Below, piece by piece: positions 18,410-26,885 of a stretch of 50,449 bases of DNA (position 1 is its first letter; every line of letters starts with the position of its first letter). This stretch comes from CAYRGQ01 sp964423925 (lineage in GTDB: Bacteria > Bacteroidota > Bacteroidia > Sphingobacteriales > Sphingobacteriaceae). The stretch lies in NCBI GenBank assembly GCA_964423925.1, contig CAYRGQ010000023.1:1-50449 (forward strand), in the 5' to 3' direction. A program made the translations under genes and the position numbers. The notes beneath the pieces are model-generated. The model saw only the letters and a list, made by a program, of their open reading frames with translations, searched no databases and had not been told where the DNA came from.

Positions 18410-18547
18410 TTCGTATTACATTAGTCGATTACTCATCAACTATGCCAACGCAAAAAAAAGACCGTTTTTTGCCACTTTTTCACCAATGCCTTGCGAATTC
18501 CCGCCTACACTCCGTCGCTAGGCTGTCAGGATGGCAGCGATAGTGCC

Positions 18548-18587
18548 AAAAAGAAAAGTCCCAAGCTTGTAGTCAAGCTTGGGACTT
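18548..18587 (-). terminator. Terminator after secG
   Basis: A perfect 14-bp stem AAGTCCCAAGCTTG (18556-18569) / CAAGCTTGGGACTT (18574-18587), 4-nt loop, followed on the minus strand by TTTCTTTTT. It closes the miaB-to-secG series 33 nt after the secG stop and insulates groES. Confidence 0.93.
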
Positions 18588-18620
18588 CCCTATTCTATTT
18601 GCATATCGAAGGCTAACCTA

Positions 18621-18962
18621 CTACTGATTGGTATCCGCTTCCTGCGTGGTGGCAGGAGGCGTAGCATTCTCCAAAGGCAGAGGTGCGGTCATAGGCGCCG
18701 TGGTGTTAATCTGGTCTGCACGGCCACCGCCGCCACTGGCGCTCGGAGCCATCACGTTAAGCAGCATGGAGCAGACGATAATCACCAGCACGAAAGCCCA
18801 CGTTCCTTTTTCGAGGATGTCGCCTGTCCGCTTCACCCCCATCAGATTGGTGCCCCCAGCGAAACCCGCTGCCAAGCCACCGCCTTTTGGATTTTGGATC
18901 AACACAAAAAAGCACAGCAAAATACTGGCTAATATGATCAATATGATAAGTAAAGTCTGCAT
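18621..18962 (-). CDS. secG: Preprotein translocase subunit SecG
   Basis: Small integral subunit of SecYEG. The 113-residue product has two transmembrane helices (about 1-20 and 50-72) linked by the SecG loop LIQNPKGGGLAAGFAGGTN, whose GGGL...G pattern is the family signature, and a Pro/Thr/Ala-rich tail common in Bacteroidota. The ATG at 18962 is preferred; a second ATG three codons upstream (18971) is possible. It is 15 nt downstream of the TPR protein gene and is the last gene of the series. Confidence 0.95.
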   Translation of the reverse strand: MQTLLIILIILASILLCFFVLIQNPKGGGLAAGFAGGTNLMGVKRTGDILEKGTWAFVLVIIVCSMLLNVMAPSASGGGGRADQINTTAPMTAPLPLENATPPATTQEADTNQ

Positions 18963-18977
18963 GATAATCAATACGTA

Positions 18978-20384
18978 TTAAACGAATTTCTTCTCCAGCT
19001 CGGAAATTCGCTCGGCAAAGTAACTACTTTTTTCGGGATATTTCAAACTTAATTTTTCGTAAGCCTCTATCGCCTTGTTATAGTGCCCTTGGTCGGCGTA
19101 GATTTTCGCCAATGTCTCGGTCACAATTTCCCGCACGTCTTCGGCGCTCTGCTTCGCCATATTCTTCAGGGTCAGCTTCTCGGGGTTCGGCGGCTTAATT
19201 TGTGGCTCTTCACGAATAAAGCGCTCGATAATCGGGTCGATTTTCTTGGGCACCTTGAAAGACACGGTCTGCGCATCATTACCTACCGTCAGCTTCTCTT
19301 CGGGCGGCCGCAGATGGAAGATGTTCTCTCGTATTTGCTGGTCCAGCAGGGCTTGTTCGGCAGGATCATCCGACGTGCCAACCCCGTGTGTCATGGATCG
19401 CTCGTCCTCCTGCGCGTATGGTCGGTACGTTGCGGCGTGATCCATACGTGCCTTTTTCAGCCACCACAAAAACGAATAGGGAAGATGCTCATCGTCATAG
19501 ACGGACATCTTTTCGTGGGGCCGCGCTTGCGAAATGGGTACGATTTGCTGCTCGGCAGATACTTCATCTTGGACGTGCGTAGGCTCCTCCGCGGGCAAAG
19601 CTTCCTCAACGGGCTCTTGCGCTGGCGATGCCTGGGAAGTTTCCAACGTGTCGTCTATCGATGTGGCTACTGACGCCTCATCGGTGGACACCTCGCCTAT
19701 GACGACCTGTTCTTCTTGCAATGCCTTTTCTTCCTCCTCCGCAGCGCCCTCGCAAAACTCTTCAAGCTCTGGCTCCTCGTACGCCAATTCTTCGGGCATT
19801 TCTTCCTCACTGACAGCAAATCGTTCTTCATCATGCGAATCGGGAACCACCGTCTCGATGGTAAAAGGTGCCACTGGTATGGCTTTGGCCATTTCTTCTG
19901 ACGACGCTTCTGCCTCCGTGCCCCTGTCCGCGGATTCAAGCTGGGGACTCGGGTCGAGGTACTCCTCCGCCACGGAAAGCTGGTCAGCAGCCGCGGCCTC
20001 GGGGTCATCAATCTGGAATGTCGGTGTGGGCTGGGGCAACTCCGAGTTGGGTAGGTGGCTCGCCTCACCGACGGCTTCCGTAGGATTTTCGCCCGGCCAC
20101 TCGTTGGCATCCGTACCGCCGAAAAACAAAAGGTCGTCGTCATCGCCGGCATCGGCTCCGCTACCTTCCACCAACTCCTTCAATCGATGGGGTTCCCCAA
20201 CGTATAGCAGCGGCGGACCGTCGAGAAGGCTTTGCGAAACGTGCCATGCGTGGCGCGCCTGCGCCACTCGGAGTGCCTGGGCATAAGGATATTTGCTTAC
20301 TAAAGCCGACAGTGCTTCCGACCCAACCGACGCGGGGTCAGCCAAGGCGGCATTAAACTGCGTTTTATGGTTATTATCTTCCAC
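18978..20384 (-). CDS. Conserved acidic TPR-containing protein of unknown function
   Basis: 468 residues without a signal peptide. The N-terminal 60 residues (LADPASVGSEALSALVSKYPYAQALRVAQARH) form a short helical unit known from many Bacteroidota proteins placed next to secG. Residues about 75-290 are very rich in Glu, Asp and Ala and look disordered. A conserved LPYSFLWWLKKARMDHAATY follows near 305-325, and the C-terminus is a tetratricopeptide-like pair (LAKIYADQGHYNKAIEAYEK, LKYPEKSSYFAERISELEKK). TPR repeats bind partner proteins; the position between lptE and secG suggests an envelope-biogenesis adaptor, but this is inference. I do not recognise a named function. Confidence 0.8.
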   Translation of the reverse strand: MEDNNHKTQFNAALADPASVGSEALSALVSKYPYAQALRVAQARHAWHVSQSLLDGPPLLYVGEPHRLKELVEGSGADAGDDDDLLFFGGTDANEWPGENPTEAVGEASHLPNSELPQPTPTFQIDDPEAAAADQLSVAEEYLDPSPQLESADRGTEAEASSEEMAKAIPVAPFTIETVVPDSHDEERFAVSEEEMPEELAYEEPELEEFCEGAAEEEEKALQEEQVVIGEVSTDEASVATSIDDTLETSQASPAQEPVEEALPAEEPTHVQDEVSAEQQIVPISQARPHEKMSVYDDEHLPYSFLWWLKKARMDHAATYRPYAQEDERSMTHGVGTSDDPAEQALLDQQIRENIFHLRPPEEKLTVGNDAQTVSFKVPKKIDPIIERFIREEPQIKPPNPEKLTLKNMAKQSAEDVREIVTETLAKIYADQGHYNKAIEAYEKLSLKYPEKSSYFAERISELEKKFV

Positions 20385-20411
20385 CTATCTAACAAAGATA
20401 AAAAAGTTGGG

Positions 20412-20936
20412 CTACCAATTGGCAAATGCCCGATTATAAATGTCCTCCGTCAACATTTGGTTGATCTCGCGGATCAGGTTTTCCTCCTGCGCCTGTATCG
20501 GCGCGGCAGCGGTGGAAAAATCCTTGAAGCGAGTGAACGACTGATCGAAGCTGTCCTCCGGGGTCAGCGTATTGGTGTATTTGACCTGTACGGTGATGGA
20601 CAGACGGTTGAGCGCGGCCCGGTCCGTACCCGCCTCCACGGCCGCAGGGTTGATGGTGTAGGCCGTGATGCGCCCCTCGAAAATTGCATGTCCGTTATCG
20701 TCTACTTGGCTTAGGCTCGACTGGCTTCGGATCCTTTCTTTCAGCGCTTCCGTAAAGCTTTGGCTCAACGAGGGAACCACGATCTGCGCCGTATTCTCGA
20801 AAAATCGGACGGTCACGGTTTTCATTCCCTCAGGAATAGATCCTCCGGTAAAACTGTAGGACACGCCGCATCCTTGCAACAGAACCGCGGCAACACAAAA
20901 CCAAAGCCACCTCTTTAAATATATCTTCGATGCCAT
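20412..20936 (-). CDS. lptE: LptE-like LPS-assembly lipoprotein
   Basis: Outer-membrane lipoprotein expected to plug the LptD barrel in lipopolysaccharide export. The 174-residue product has a lipoprotein signal ending LLQGC (Cys23), then GVSYSFTGGSIPEGMKTVTV, VVPSLSQSFTEALKERI and NRLSITVQVKYTNTLTPEDSFDQSFTRFKDF, which is the LptE/DUF-type pattern of Bacteroidota. It starts 9 nt after the sigma-54 regulator stop and is followed 27 nt later by the TPR protein. lptD is not in the window. Confidence 0.88.
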   Translation of the reverse strand: MASKIYLKRWLWFCVAAVLLQGCGVSYSFTGGSIPEGMKTVTVRFFENTAQIVVPSLSQSFTEALKERIRSQSSLSQVDDNGHAIFEGRITAYTINPAAVEAGTDRAALNRLSITVQVKYTNTLTPEDSFDQSFTRFKDFSTAAAPIQAQEENLIREINQMLTEDIYNRAFANW

Positions 20937-20945
20937 CGTGCAGGC

Positions 20946-22190
20946 TTAGTTAAGGTTCAAGTCCTTGATTTTTCGATACAGGGTACGCTCGGATATCCCT
21001 AGTTCCTGGGCTGCCGACTTGCGTTTGCCTTTATGTTTTTTCAGTGCCTTTTTGATTAGATCAGACTCCTTTTCGACCAGCGATAATGACTCCTCTACTT
21101 CTTCGGCCTCCTGAGCTGCCAAATGATACTCTTCGCCCCGGCCGATTTGAGGCTGATGGATCGTCAGCGTAGGGTTAGAAACGGGAAGGTCAGACGACAG
21201 TTTGTCCACATCCTGATAGAGCTGGTTGATGTACGGCGAGCGGGTATCTAGCGTGGCGCCGTCTACACCTTTCTGAATAATCTCGACCACCAGCTTTTTC
21301 AGCTCCACCATATCCTTTTTCATGTCGAAAAGGACTTTGTATAGCAAGTCGCGCTCGGAAAAATCGTCTTTACTCGCCGACGACACATGCACGGGCAGAT
21401 TCGGTGTTCCGTCTCCCGGCAGGTAGCTTCGGAGTCGATCGGCATCCACAACACGCTCCCTTTCCAATACGGCAATCTGCTCGGCGATATTCTTGAGCTG
21501 CCGCACGTTGCCAGGCCATGCGTAGTTAGCCAATATCTGCTGGGCTTCCTCGGTCAACTGGATGTTAGGGCTTCTGTACTTATCCGTAAAGTCCGCGATA
21601 AACTTACGGAACAGTAAATAGACATCTTCCTTGCGATCGCGCAGCGCGGGTATTTTTAAAGGGACGGTGTTGAGCCGGTAATAAAGGTCCTCCCTGAACT
21701 TCCCTTGTTGTACCGCTTCAAATACGTCAACGTTGGTCGCTGCGATAACCCGCACGTTCGTTTTCTGAACCTTTGACGAGCCGACGCGAAGGTATTCACC
21801 AGTTTCGAGTACACGTAGCAACCGCGCTTGGGTACCTAAGGGTAGCTCACCCACTTCATCCAAAAATATGGTACCGCTATTAACGACTTCGAAATACCCT
21901 TTTCGCGCTTCGTGCGCACCTGTAAAAGATCCTTTCTCGTGGCCAAAAAGCTCGGAGTCAATCGTTCCTTCGGGGATGGCCCCACAGTTCACCGCGATGA
22001 AGGGACCGTGCTTCCGGGCGCTCAGCTGATGGATGATTTGCGAAAACACTTCCTTTCCACTACCACTTTCACCCGTCACCAGCACAGAAATATCGGTGGG
22101 CGCCACCTGCCGGGCAATATCAATGGCCCGATTGAGCAATGGCGAGTTCCCAATGATTCCAAACCTATTTTTGATGCTTTGAATATCCAT
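20946..22190 (-). CDS. Sigma-54-dependent Fis-family activator without a receiver domain
   Basis: Bacterial enhancer-binding protein that remodels sigma-54 RNA polymerase. The 414-residue product goes straight into the AAA+ domain: Walker A GESGSGKE (40-47), sigma-54 contact loop GSFTGA (87-92; the usual motif is GAFTGA), Walker B TIFLDEVGEL, and REDLYYRL with the arginine finger near 166. Residues about 285-360 are a helical linker and 370-414 a Fis-type helix-turn-helix (KGKRKSAAQELGISERTLYR). There is no N-terminal sensory domain, so activity must be set by abundance or a partner. The ATG at 22190 has the Shine-Dalgarno GGAGA and replaces a longer frame with an unlikely N-terminus. It lies between miaB (110 nt) and lptE (9 nt). 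Confidence 0.9.
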   Translation of the reverse strand: MDIQSIKNRFGIIGNSPLLNRAIDIARQVAPTDISVLVTGESGSGKEVFSQIIHQLSARKHGPFIAVNCGAIPEGTIDSELFGHEKGSFTGAHEARKGYFEVVNSGTIFLDEVGELPLGTQARLLRVLETGEYLRVGSSKVQKTNVRVIAATNVDVFEAVQQGKFREDLYYRLNTVPLKIPALRDRKEDVYLLFRKFIADFTDKYRSPNIQLTEEAQQILANYAWPGNVRQLKNIAEQIAVLERERVVDADRLRSYLPGDGTPNLPVHVSSASKDDFSERDLLYKVLFDMKKDMVELKKLVVEIIQKGVDGATLDTRSPYINQLYQDVDKLSSDLPVSNPTLTIHQPQIGRGEEYHLAAQEAEEVEESLSLVEKESDLIKKALKKHKGKRKSAAQELGISERTLYRKIKDLNLN

Positions 22191-22300
22191 TCTCTCCTTT
22201 CGTTTATAGTCTGCCTCAGGCGAGCATTGCCCATCTGCGATGTGCTTGCCAATAACCACTCGGCAGGTTAATCAAGCGCCCTGCTCGCGGTCCGTGGATC

Positions 22301-23737
22301 CTAGTCAACGATCCGTCCGATTAGCGTGGCGGAGGTACACCGTTCGCCTAACACCTTCACATAGTCTCCGACGTTATAACGCTCGTCCATCGGAAATACG
22401 ACCATCGTATTTTGGTCGTTGCGTCCGCAGTAGTCCTGATCCGAGCGCTTCGAAAAGCCTTCTATCAACACGGTATGTACCTTACCCACATATTCTTGCA
22501 GACGGATTAAACTATGTTCGCGTTGCCGATCGACCACTTCGGTCAAACGCCGCTTTTTCACTTCTTCAGGCACATCGTCCGCATAACGCTTAGCCGCTAG
22601 CGTACCGGGGCGTTCCGAATAGGCAAACATGTAGGCATAATCATACTTAACGTAGTCCATCATACTTAGCGTATCTTGATGGTCTTCTTCCGTTTCGGTG
22701 CAAAAGCCCGTTATAATGTCCGTAGAAATCGCACATTCGGGCATTATGCGGCGGATTGCGTCAACTCGCTCCTTATACCACTCACGGTCGTACGTACGGT
22801 TCATCAGTTCCAAAATGCGCGAACTGCCAGACTGCACGGGCAGATGGATATACTTACAGACATTTTCGTATTTCGCCATGCTGTAGAGTACTTCGTCTGT
22901 AATGTCCTTGGGGTGGGAGGTCGAAAAACGCACCCGTAAGAGTGGGTCGATTTGCGCCACCAATTCCAACAGGTTAGCAAAGTTGACCACGGGACGCGGC
23001 TCCTCGTCTGCCGCCACCGGCGGGGCATATTTGTACGAATCCACGTTTTGGCCCAACAAGGTTACCTCGCGGTATCCCGCTTCGAAGAGCTGACGAGCTT
23101 CCCGGACGATGGACTCAGGATCCCGGCTCCGCTCCCGCCCCCGGGTAAACGGAACCACGCAGAACGAGCACATGTTATCGCATCCGCGCATAATGGATAT
23201 GAATGCGGTAACACCGTTCGTGTTTAAGCGCACCGGGTTAATATCGGCGTAGGTTTCCTCGCGCGAAAGCAACACGTTGACCGCACGAGCACCGTCGTCG
23301 ACTTTTTCGATCAAATTGGGCAAATCCCGATAGGCATCGGGGCCCACCACCACGTCAACCAGCTTCTCCTCTTCCAAAAATTTGGATTTCAGGCGTTCGG
23401 CCATGCAGCCCAACACACCCACCACCATCCCGGGGTTCTTTGCCTTGGCTGCTTCAAACTCCTTCAGCCGGTTGCGTACACGCTGTTCGGCGTTTTCCCG
23501 AATGGAGCAGGTATTGATAAAAACCACATCCGCCTCGTTGAAATCGCCCGTGGTTTCAAAGCCCTTATCCAACAGGATGGAAGCGACAATTTCGCTGTCC
23601 GAAAAGTTCATCTGGCAGCCATAGCTTTCGATGTATAACTTTCGTCCACTGCCCTTCTGCGGGTCCTTCTCCAGCAACAGGGCTTCGCCTTGGCGCGCTT
23701 CGTCGTGGACTTTGGTATCATGAGGTACGTCAAACAT
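22301..23737 (-). CDS. miaB: tRNA-2-methylthio-N6-dimethylallyladenosine synthase MiaB
   Basis: Radical-SAM enzyme that adds the 2-methylthio group to i6A37 made by MiaA. The 478-residue protein has the UPF0004 cysteines Cys41 (YGCQMN), Cys77 (NTCSIR) and Cys111 (LGCMAE) for the auxiliary cluster, the radical-SAM CxxxCxxC (Cys186, 190, 193 in RGCDNMCSFCVVPFTRG), and a C-terminal TRAM domain (KVHTVLIEGFSKRS... DYVKVLGERCTSATLIG). First gene of the series miaB - regulator - lptE - TPR - secG and driven by a TATCTTTG promoter box. Length fits the Bacteroidota MiaB, which has a short N-terminal extension. Confidence 0.97.
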   Translation of the reverse strand: MFDVPHDTKVHDEARQGEALLLEKDPQKGSGRKLYIESYGCQMNFSDSEIVASILLDKGFETTGDFNEADVVFINTCSIRENAEQRVRNRLKEFEAAKAKNPGMVVGVLGCMAERLKSKFLEEEKLVDVVVGPDAYRDLPNLIEKVDDGARAVNVLLSREETYADINPVRLNTNGVTAFISIMRGCDNMCSFCVVPFTRGRERSRDPESIVREARQLFEAGYREVTLLGQNVDSYKYAPPVAADEEPRPVVNFANLLELVAQIDPLLRVRFSTSHPKDITDEVLYSMAKYENVCKYIHLPVQSGSSRILELMNRTYDREWYKERVDAIRRIMPECAISTDIITGFCTETEEDHQDTLSMMDYVKYDYAYMFAYSERPGTLAAKRYADDVPEEVKKRRLTEVVDRQREHSLIRLQEYVGKVHTVLIEGFSKRSDQDYCGRNDQNTMVVFPMDERYNVGDYVKVLGERCTSATLIGRIVD

Positions 23738-23759
23738 ATTTCGTTCGATTTTTAAACGA

Positions 23760-23767
23760 CAAAGATA
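23760..23767 (-). promoter_or_regulatory. -7 promoter box of miaB
   Basis: TATCTTTG on the minus strand, exact match to TAnnTTTG, 22 nt before the miaB ATG. No TTTG is found 19 nt further upstream. Confidence 0.65.
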
Positions 23768-24046
23768 ATAATAAAAGTTCGGAATATGTGACAGATTGGC
23801 AGTCTTTTCCTAGCCTCACCACGCCCGGAAAGACTCACTTAACAACGATTTCGATTTCCGTTTAGCTACCGCAACCCGATAAAAACAAAATACCAACACG
23901 TCTCCTTAAACTTACACAGAAGCCTCACGTTCAGCAACCTAAAATAAACGTAACCGTATAAATTTGTGTTGGGGATAGTCATAGATAGCGCCCCTTATCA
24001 TATCGTGTGCTTTCGTCGATAAGGATTTCGCCTTCCAATGTAGGTC
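23768..24046. other. Spacer between miaB promoter and response-regulator stop
   Basis: Part of a 309-nt gene-free stretch (23738-24046). It holds an inverted repeat AGTCTTTTCC (23801-23810) / GGAAAGACT (23827-23835) with one bulged T and no U tract, roughly 35-70 nt upstream of the miaB -7 box, which might be an operator or a poor terminator. Otherwise nothing recognised. Confidence 0.4.
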
Positions 24047-24739
24047 TCAACCCACCAGCAGCTTATACCCTTTGCCATGGACGTTCACGATTTCCACCTT
24101 GGGGTCCTCGCGGAGATATTTGCGCAGCTTGCTTAGGAACACGTCCATGCTACGGCCGTTGAAGTAGTTGTCGTCGTGCCAGATTTTGAGGAGGGCTTCC
24201 TCGCGGGTAAGCACGTCGTTTTTGTTGAGGCAAAGCAGACGGAGCAGCTCAGCCTCCTTGGTAGAAAGTTTTTGCTTTTGCTCGTCGCGCGTAATCACCT
24301 GCGCGGTATAATCGAAGGTATAGGACCCGATCTCGAAATTGGTGGGCAAGGCCTCCTCATCGACCGACTCTTTGGTCGCCCGCTTCAGCAAGGCATTAAT
24401 GCGCAGCAAAAGCTCCTCTACCCGAAACGGCTTGGTGATGTAATCATCGCCGCCCAATCCGAAGGCTTCAGTTTTGTCTTCAATCATACCCTTGGCGGTG
24501 GCAAAGATGATGGGAATATTCGGATTCGCCCTGCGGATATCCTTTCCGAGTGAAAATCCGTCCTTTTTTGGCATCATCACGTCAAGGATACAAAGATCAA
24601 ACGTCTCCTTGTTGAATATGCGCAATGCCTCCTCACCGTCTTTGGCAAGACTTACATCAAACTTACCCTTTAGCTCGAGGTAGTCTTTCAGGATATCGCC
24701 CAGATTGGGGTCGTCTTCGGCTAATAAAATCTTCTGCAT
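24047..24739 (-). CDS. rprY: OmpR-family response regulator, RprY-like
   Basis: DNA-binding partner of the kinase encoded just upstream. The 230-residue protein has a receiver domain with Asp9/Asp10, phospho-acceptor Asp53 (CILDVMMP), Thr81 and Lys103 (ITKPF), and an OmpR/PhoB winged helix (about 132-230, KLSTKEAELLRLLCLNKNDV ... SMDVFLSKLRKYL ... VNVHGKGYKLLV). The gene order kinase then regulator, with a 93-nt gap, and the sequence pattern match the RprX/RprY pair of Bacteroides. Targets unknown from sequence. The symbol is by similarity. Confidence 0.88.
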   Translation of the reverse strand: MQKILLAEDDPNLGDILKDYLELKGKFDVSLAKDGEEALRIFNKETFDLCILDVMMPKKDGFSLGKDIRRANPNIPIIFATAKGMIEDKTEAFGLGGDDYITKPFRVEELLLRINALLKRATKESVDEEALPTNFEIGSYTFDYTAQVITRDEQKQKLSTKEAELLRLLCLNKNDVLTREEALLKIWHDDNYFNGRSMDVFLSKLRKYLREDPKVEIVNVHGKGYKLLVG

Positions 24740-24832
24740 GGCTAGTCTACTAAATCAGTCAATTACCGGCATCGGCTGCCTCTCGCCACCTCAAACGAGG
24801 TGCGCAAGAGAAGTACTGGGGGCCGGCAACGG

Positions 24833-26653
24833 CTACGCGTCGCGCTTGTACCCTGGCAAAACGACTTCAAAAGTCGTACCTTTTTCTTTTTCGCTTTTGA
24901 CGAGGACTTTTCCGCCTAAGCGTTTCACAATGTCGTTCACGTACGATAAGCCGAGACCGAACCCTTTGACATCATGACGATTGCCGGTCGGAACGCGATA
25001 GAACTGGTCGAATATTTTCGACAGCTGGTCGCGCCCCATACCAATGCCGTTGTCGGCCACCACAATGCTTACATGTTTAGCGGTGCGCCGCGTCGCAATG
25101 GATATTTTGGGATTTTCCCTACTATACTTAATGGCGTTGTCGACCAAATTGAAAAACACGTTGGAAAGGTGTAGCTCATCACCTCGCACCAAGCCCGGAT
25201 CTGCCTCCAGCAACATATCCAGTTCCACGTTATTCTTCTTGAACTGGAGGTCCATACTATCCACCACGGTCTTCACCAGTTCGTTGACATCCACTGTTTG
25301 CCAGTCGAGCCGCATGTTTTCCTTTTCGATGCGCGCGATGTTCAGTACGCGTTCGATGTGATTCCCCAGCCGTACGTTTTCGTCATAGATGATATTCGCC
25401 AGCCGGTTGATGCGTTTCTCGTCCGATGCTATCTCCGGATCGCGCAGTGTCTCGCTCGCTATCATGATCGTAGCCACCGGCGTCTTGAATTCGTGCGTCA
25501 TGTTATTGATGAAGTCGGTCTTCATTTCCGACATCTTTTTCTGGCGTAGCACGATGAAGATGGTATACGCAAAACAACCCACCAATATTGCCAAAAGCGC
25601 ACCTGACGACAGAAGCATCATCGACATGTTACTCATTAGGATTGCATCCTTATTGGGAAACGACACCATCAACGAGCCGGTAGAACGGTCCAGGTCTTCC
25701 GGAAAGAGCCTTGCAGAATAACTGTTTTCGGCGTGCCAGTCGGTGGATATCCCGGGCCCAAACGACGCGAACTGATATAGAATGGTGTTGTCATCGCGCA
25801 CCTGTAGGTTAAACGGAGAAGTGATGCCTCTACTTGCCAGCTCATCCGTCAATTCTCCTTTGATATACTGAATGTCGATCCGTTCCGACAGTGGCTTTTG
25901 GGCGAGTTCCATCCCGATTGAGTAATCCTGGAGCAGCGTGGGGTTCTTGCCCCCAATAACGGCGATGGTATCGAGGAAGGTCTGCGCCTGCAATAGTGCC
26001 AGTTCCCGCTCGAGGCTCCGGATTTCGCGCTCGAGCCGCACATCGACCCGGGGAGGCAGAACTTTAATATCAAAGTCCAATGTTAGCGGCCCGTAGGGAT
26101 TGATGGTTTTGAACACCATATAACGGAGGCTGTCATCCTTGGCGCGCACCACCTGAGCGGCAGGTCGACTGGCGAATACCTCAATATCATGCTCAACCAT
26201 GCCATCGCTAAAGCGCACGGGCTTAAACGAGACGGTTACCAAGTTGTGGTTTCGGGGAATGTTGATGTAGGTTTCGAAAAAATCATTCTCAATGGGCACC
26301 ACCCATGGATATTGCCGGCTGAGTTCGTATTCCTGCTGGCCGAAGACCTGAAGCAAATGGGCCTGCTCCTGCCGTTTCTGTTCGATCAGTGTTTTAAGCC
26401 GCCATTGATCCTCCAGCTTGCGCTGCTCGCGTTCGAATTCCTCGCGTTTCTTTTGCTGGGTGCGCGCATACTCGCTTACTTCGCGCTTTTCAGCCTTGGA
26501 GGCCACCACGCTCAACGACGCCCGGACCGACTCGTCAAATAGCTGCGCCTTCTGGGCGTATGACTGGCGGATAAAGTAATACTGCATCCCCATTACCCCT
26601 AGCAGGGCGATGGTCATCAGTCCAACAATCAATGCTATGCTCCGACGCTTCAT
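24833..26653 (-). CDS. rprX: Sensor histidine kinase, RprX-like
   Basis: Membrane kinase that phosphorylates the downstream OmpR-family regulator. The 606-residue protein has TM1 (about 7-28), a long periplasmic region (about 31-342) that starts with a charged coiled coil (60-100, Lys/Arg/Glu/Gln-rich) and contains a second helical stretch near 205-228, TM2 (about 343-369), a HisKA domain with His387 in MTHEFKTPVA, and an HATPase domain with N box (FFNLVDNAIKYSREN), G1 (VVADNGIGMG) and G2 (GFGLGLSYV) motifs. The signal sensed is unknown; the coiled-coil periplasmic part is consistent with mechanical or envelope sensing, which is inference. A TAGATTTG promoter box sits 6 nt before the ATG. Confidence 0.93.
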   Translation of the reverse strand: MKRRSIALIVGLMTIALLGVMGMQYYFIRQSYAQKAQLFDESVRASLSVVASKAEKREVSEYARTQQKKREEFEREQRKLEDQWRLKTLIEQKRQEQAHLLQVFGQQEYELSRQYPWVVPIENDFFETYINIPRNHNLVTVSFKPVRFSDGMVEHDIEVFASRPAAQVVRAKDDSLRYMVFKTINPYGPLTLDFDIKVLPPRVDVRLEREIRSLERELALLQAQTFLDTIAVIGGKNPTLLQDYSIGMELAQKPLSERIDIQYIKGELTDELASRGITSPFNLQVRDDNTILYQFASFGPGISTDWHAENSYSARLFPEDLDRSTGSLMVSFPNKDAILMSNMSMMLLSSGALLAILVGCFAYTIFIVLRQKKMSEMKTDFINNMTHEFKTPVATIMIASETLRDPEIASDEKRINRLANIIYDENVRLGNHIERVLNIARIEKENMRLDWQTVDVNELVKTVVDSMDLQFKKNNVELDMLLEADPGLVRGDELHLSNVFFNLVDNAIKYSRENPKISIATRRTAKHVSIVVADNGIGMGRDQLSKIFDQFYRVPTGNRHDVKGFGLGLSYVNDIVKRLGGKVLVKSEKEKGTTFEVVLPGYKRDA

Positions 26654-26659
26654 TTTCTA

Positions 26660-26667
26660 CAAATCTA
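26660..26667 (-). promoter_or_regulatory. -7 promoter box of the histidine kinase gene
   Basis: TAGATTTG on the minus strand, exact TAnnTTTG, only 6 nt before the ATG, so the mRNA should have almost no leader. No TTTG at N19. Confidence 0.6.
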
Positions 26668-26885
26668 CGAGAACTACACCGTCAGGGCGACCATTTAACA
26701 ATTTTTAACACGGATAAAACGCTGAATGGAGTGCATATGACTACGTTTGAATAAAAATTCACACGGCCACGTGCGTCTTGCGGATCCTGATCGCAGTTCC
26801 GCCGTGGCAGGCATTGGCTACGGGCATAAAAACGCTGGTAGTTTACGAGTAGGCCACGCACAGATAAGCGCAGCACAACGAATCG

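Noticed and set aside
18362..18480. Search for a CIRCE (HrcA) operator and a full promoter before groES
   Set aside because: No TTAGCACTC-N9-GAGTGCTAA; a TTTG-N19-TAATCGAC is present but matches the -7 box only at TA, too weak to list.
19534..20286. 250-codon Ser-rich open frame antisense to the acidic TPR protein
   Set aside because: The Ser richness is the mirror of Glu and Asp codons in the real gene on the opposite strand.
23959..23966. TAAATTTG on the plus strand, an exact -7 consensus match
   Set aside because: No gene follows on the plus strand; it would transcribe antisense to the two-component pair. Kept as chance unless RNA data show otherwise.
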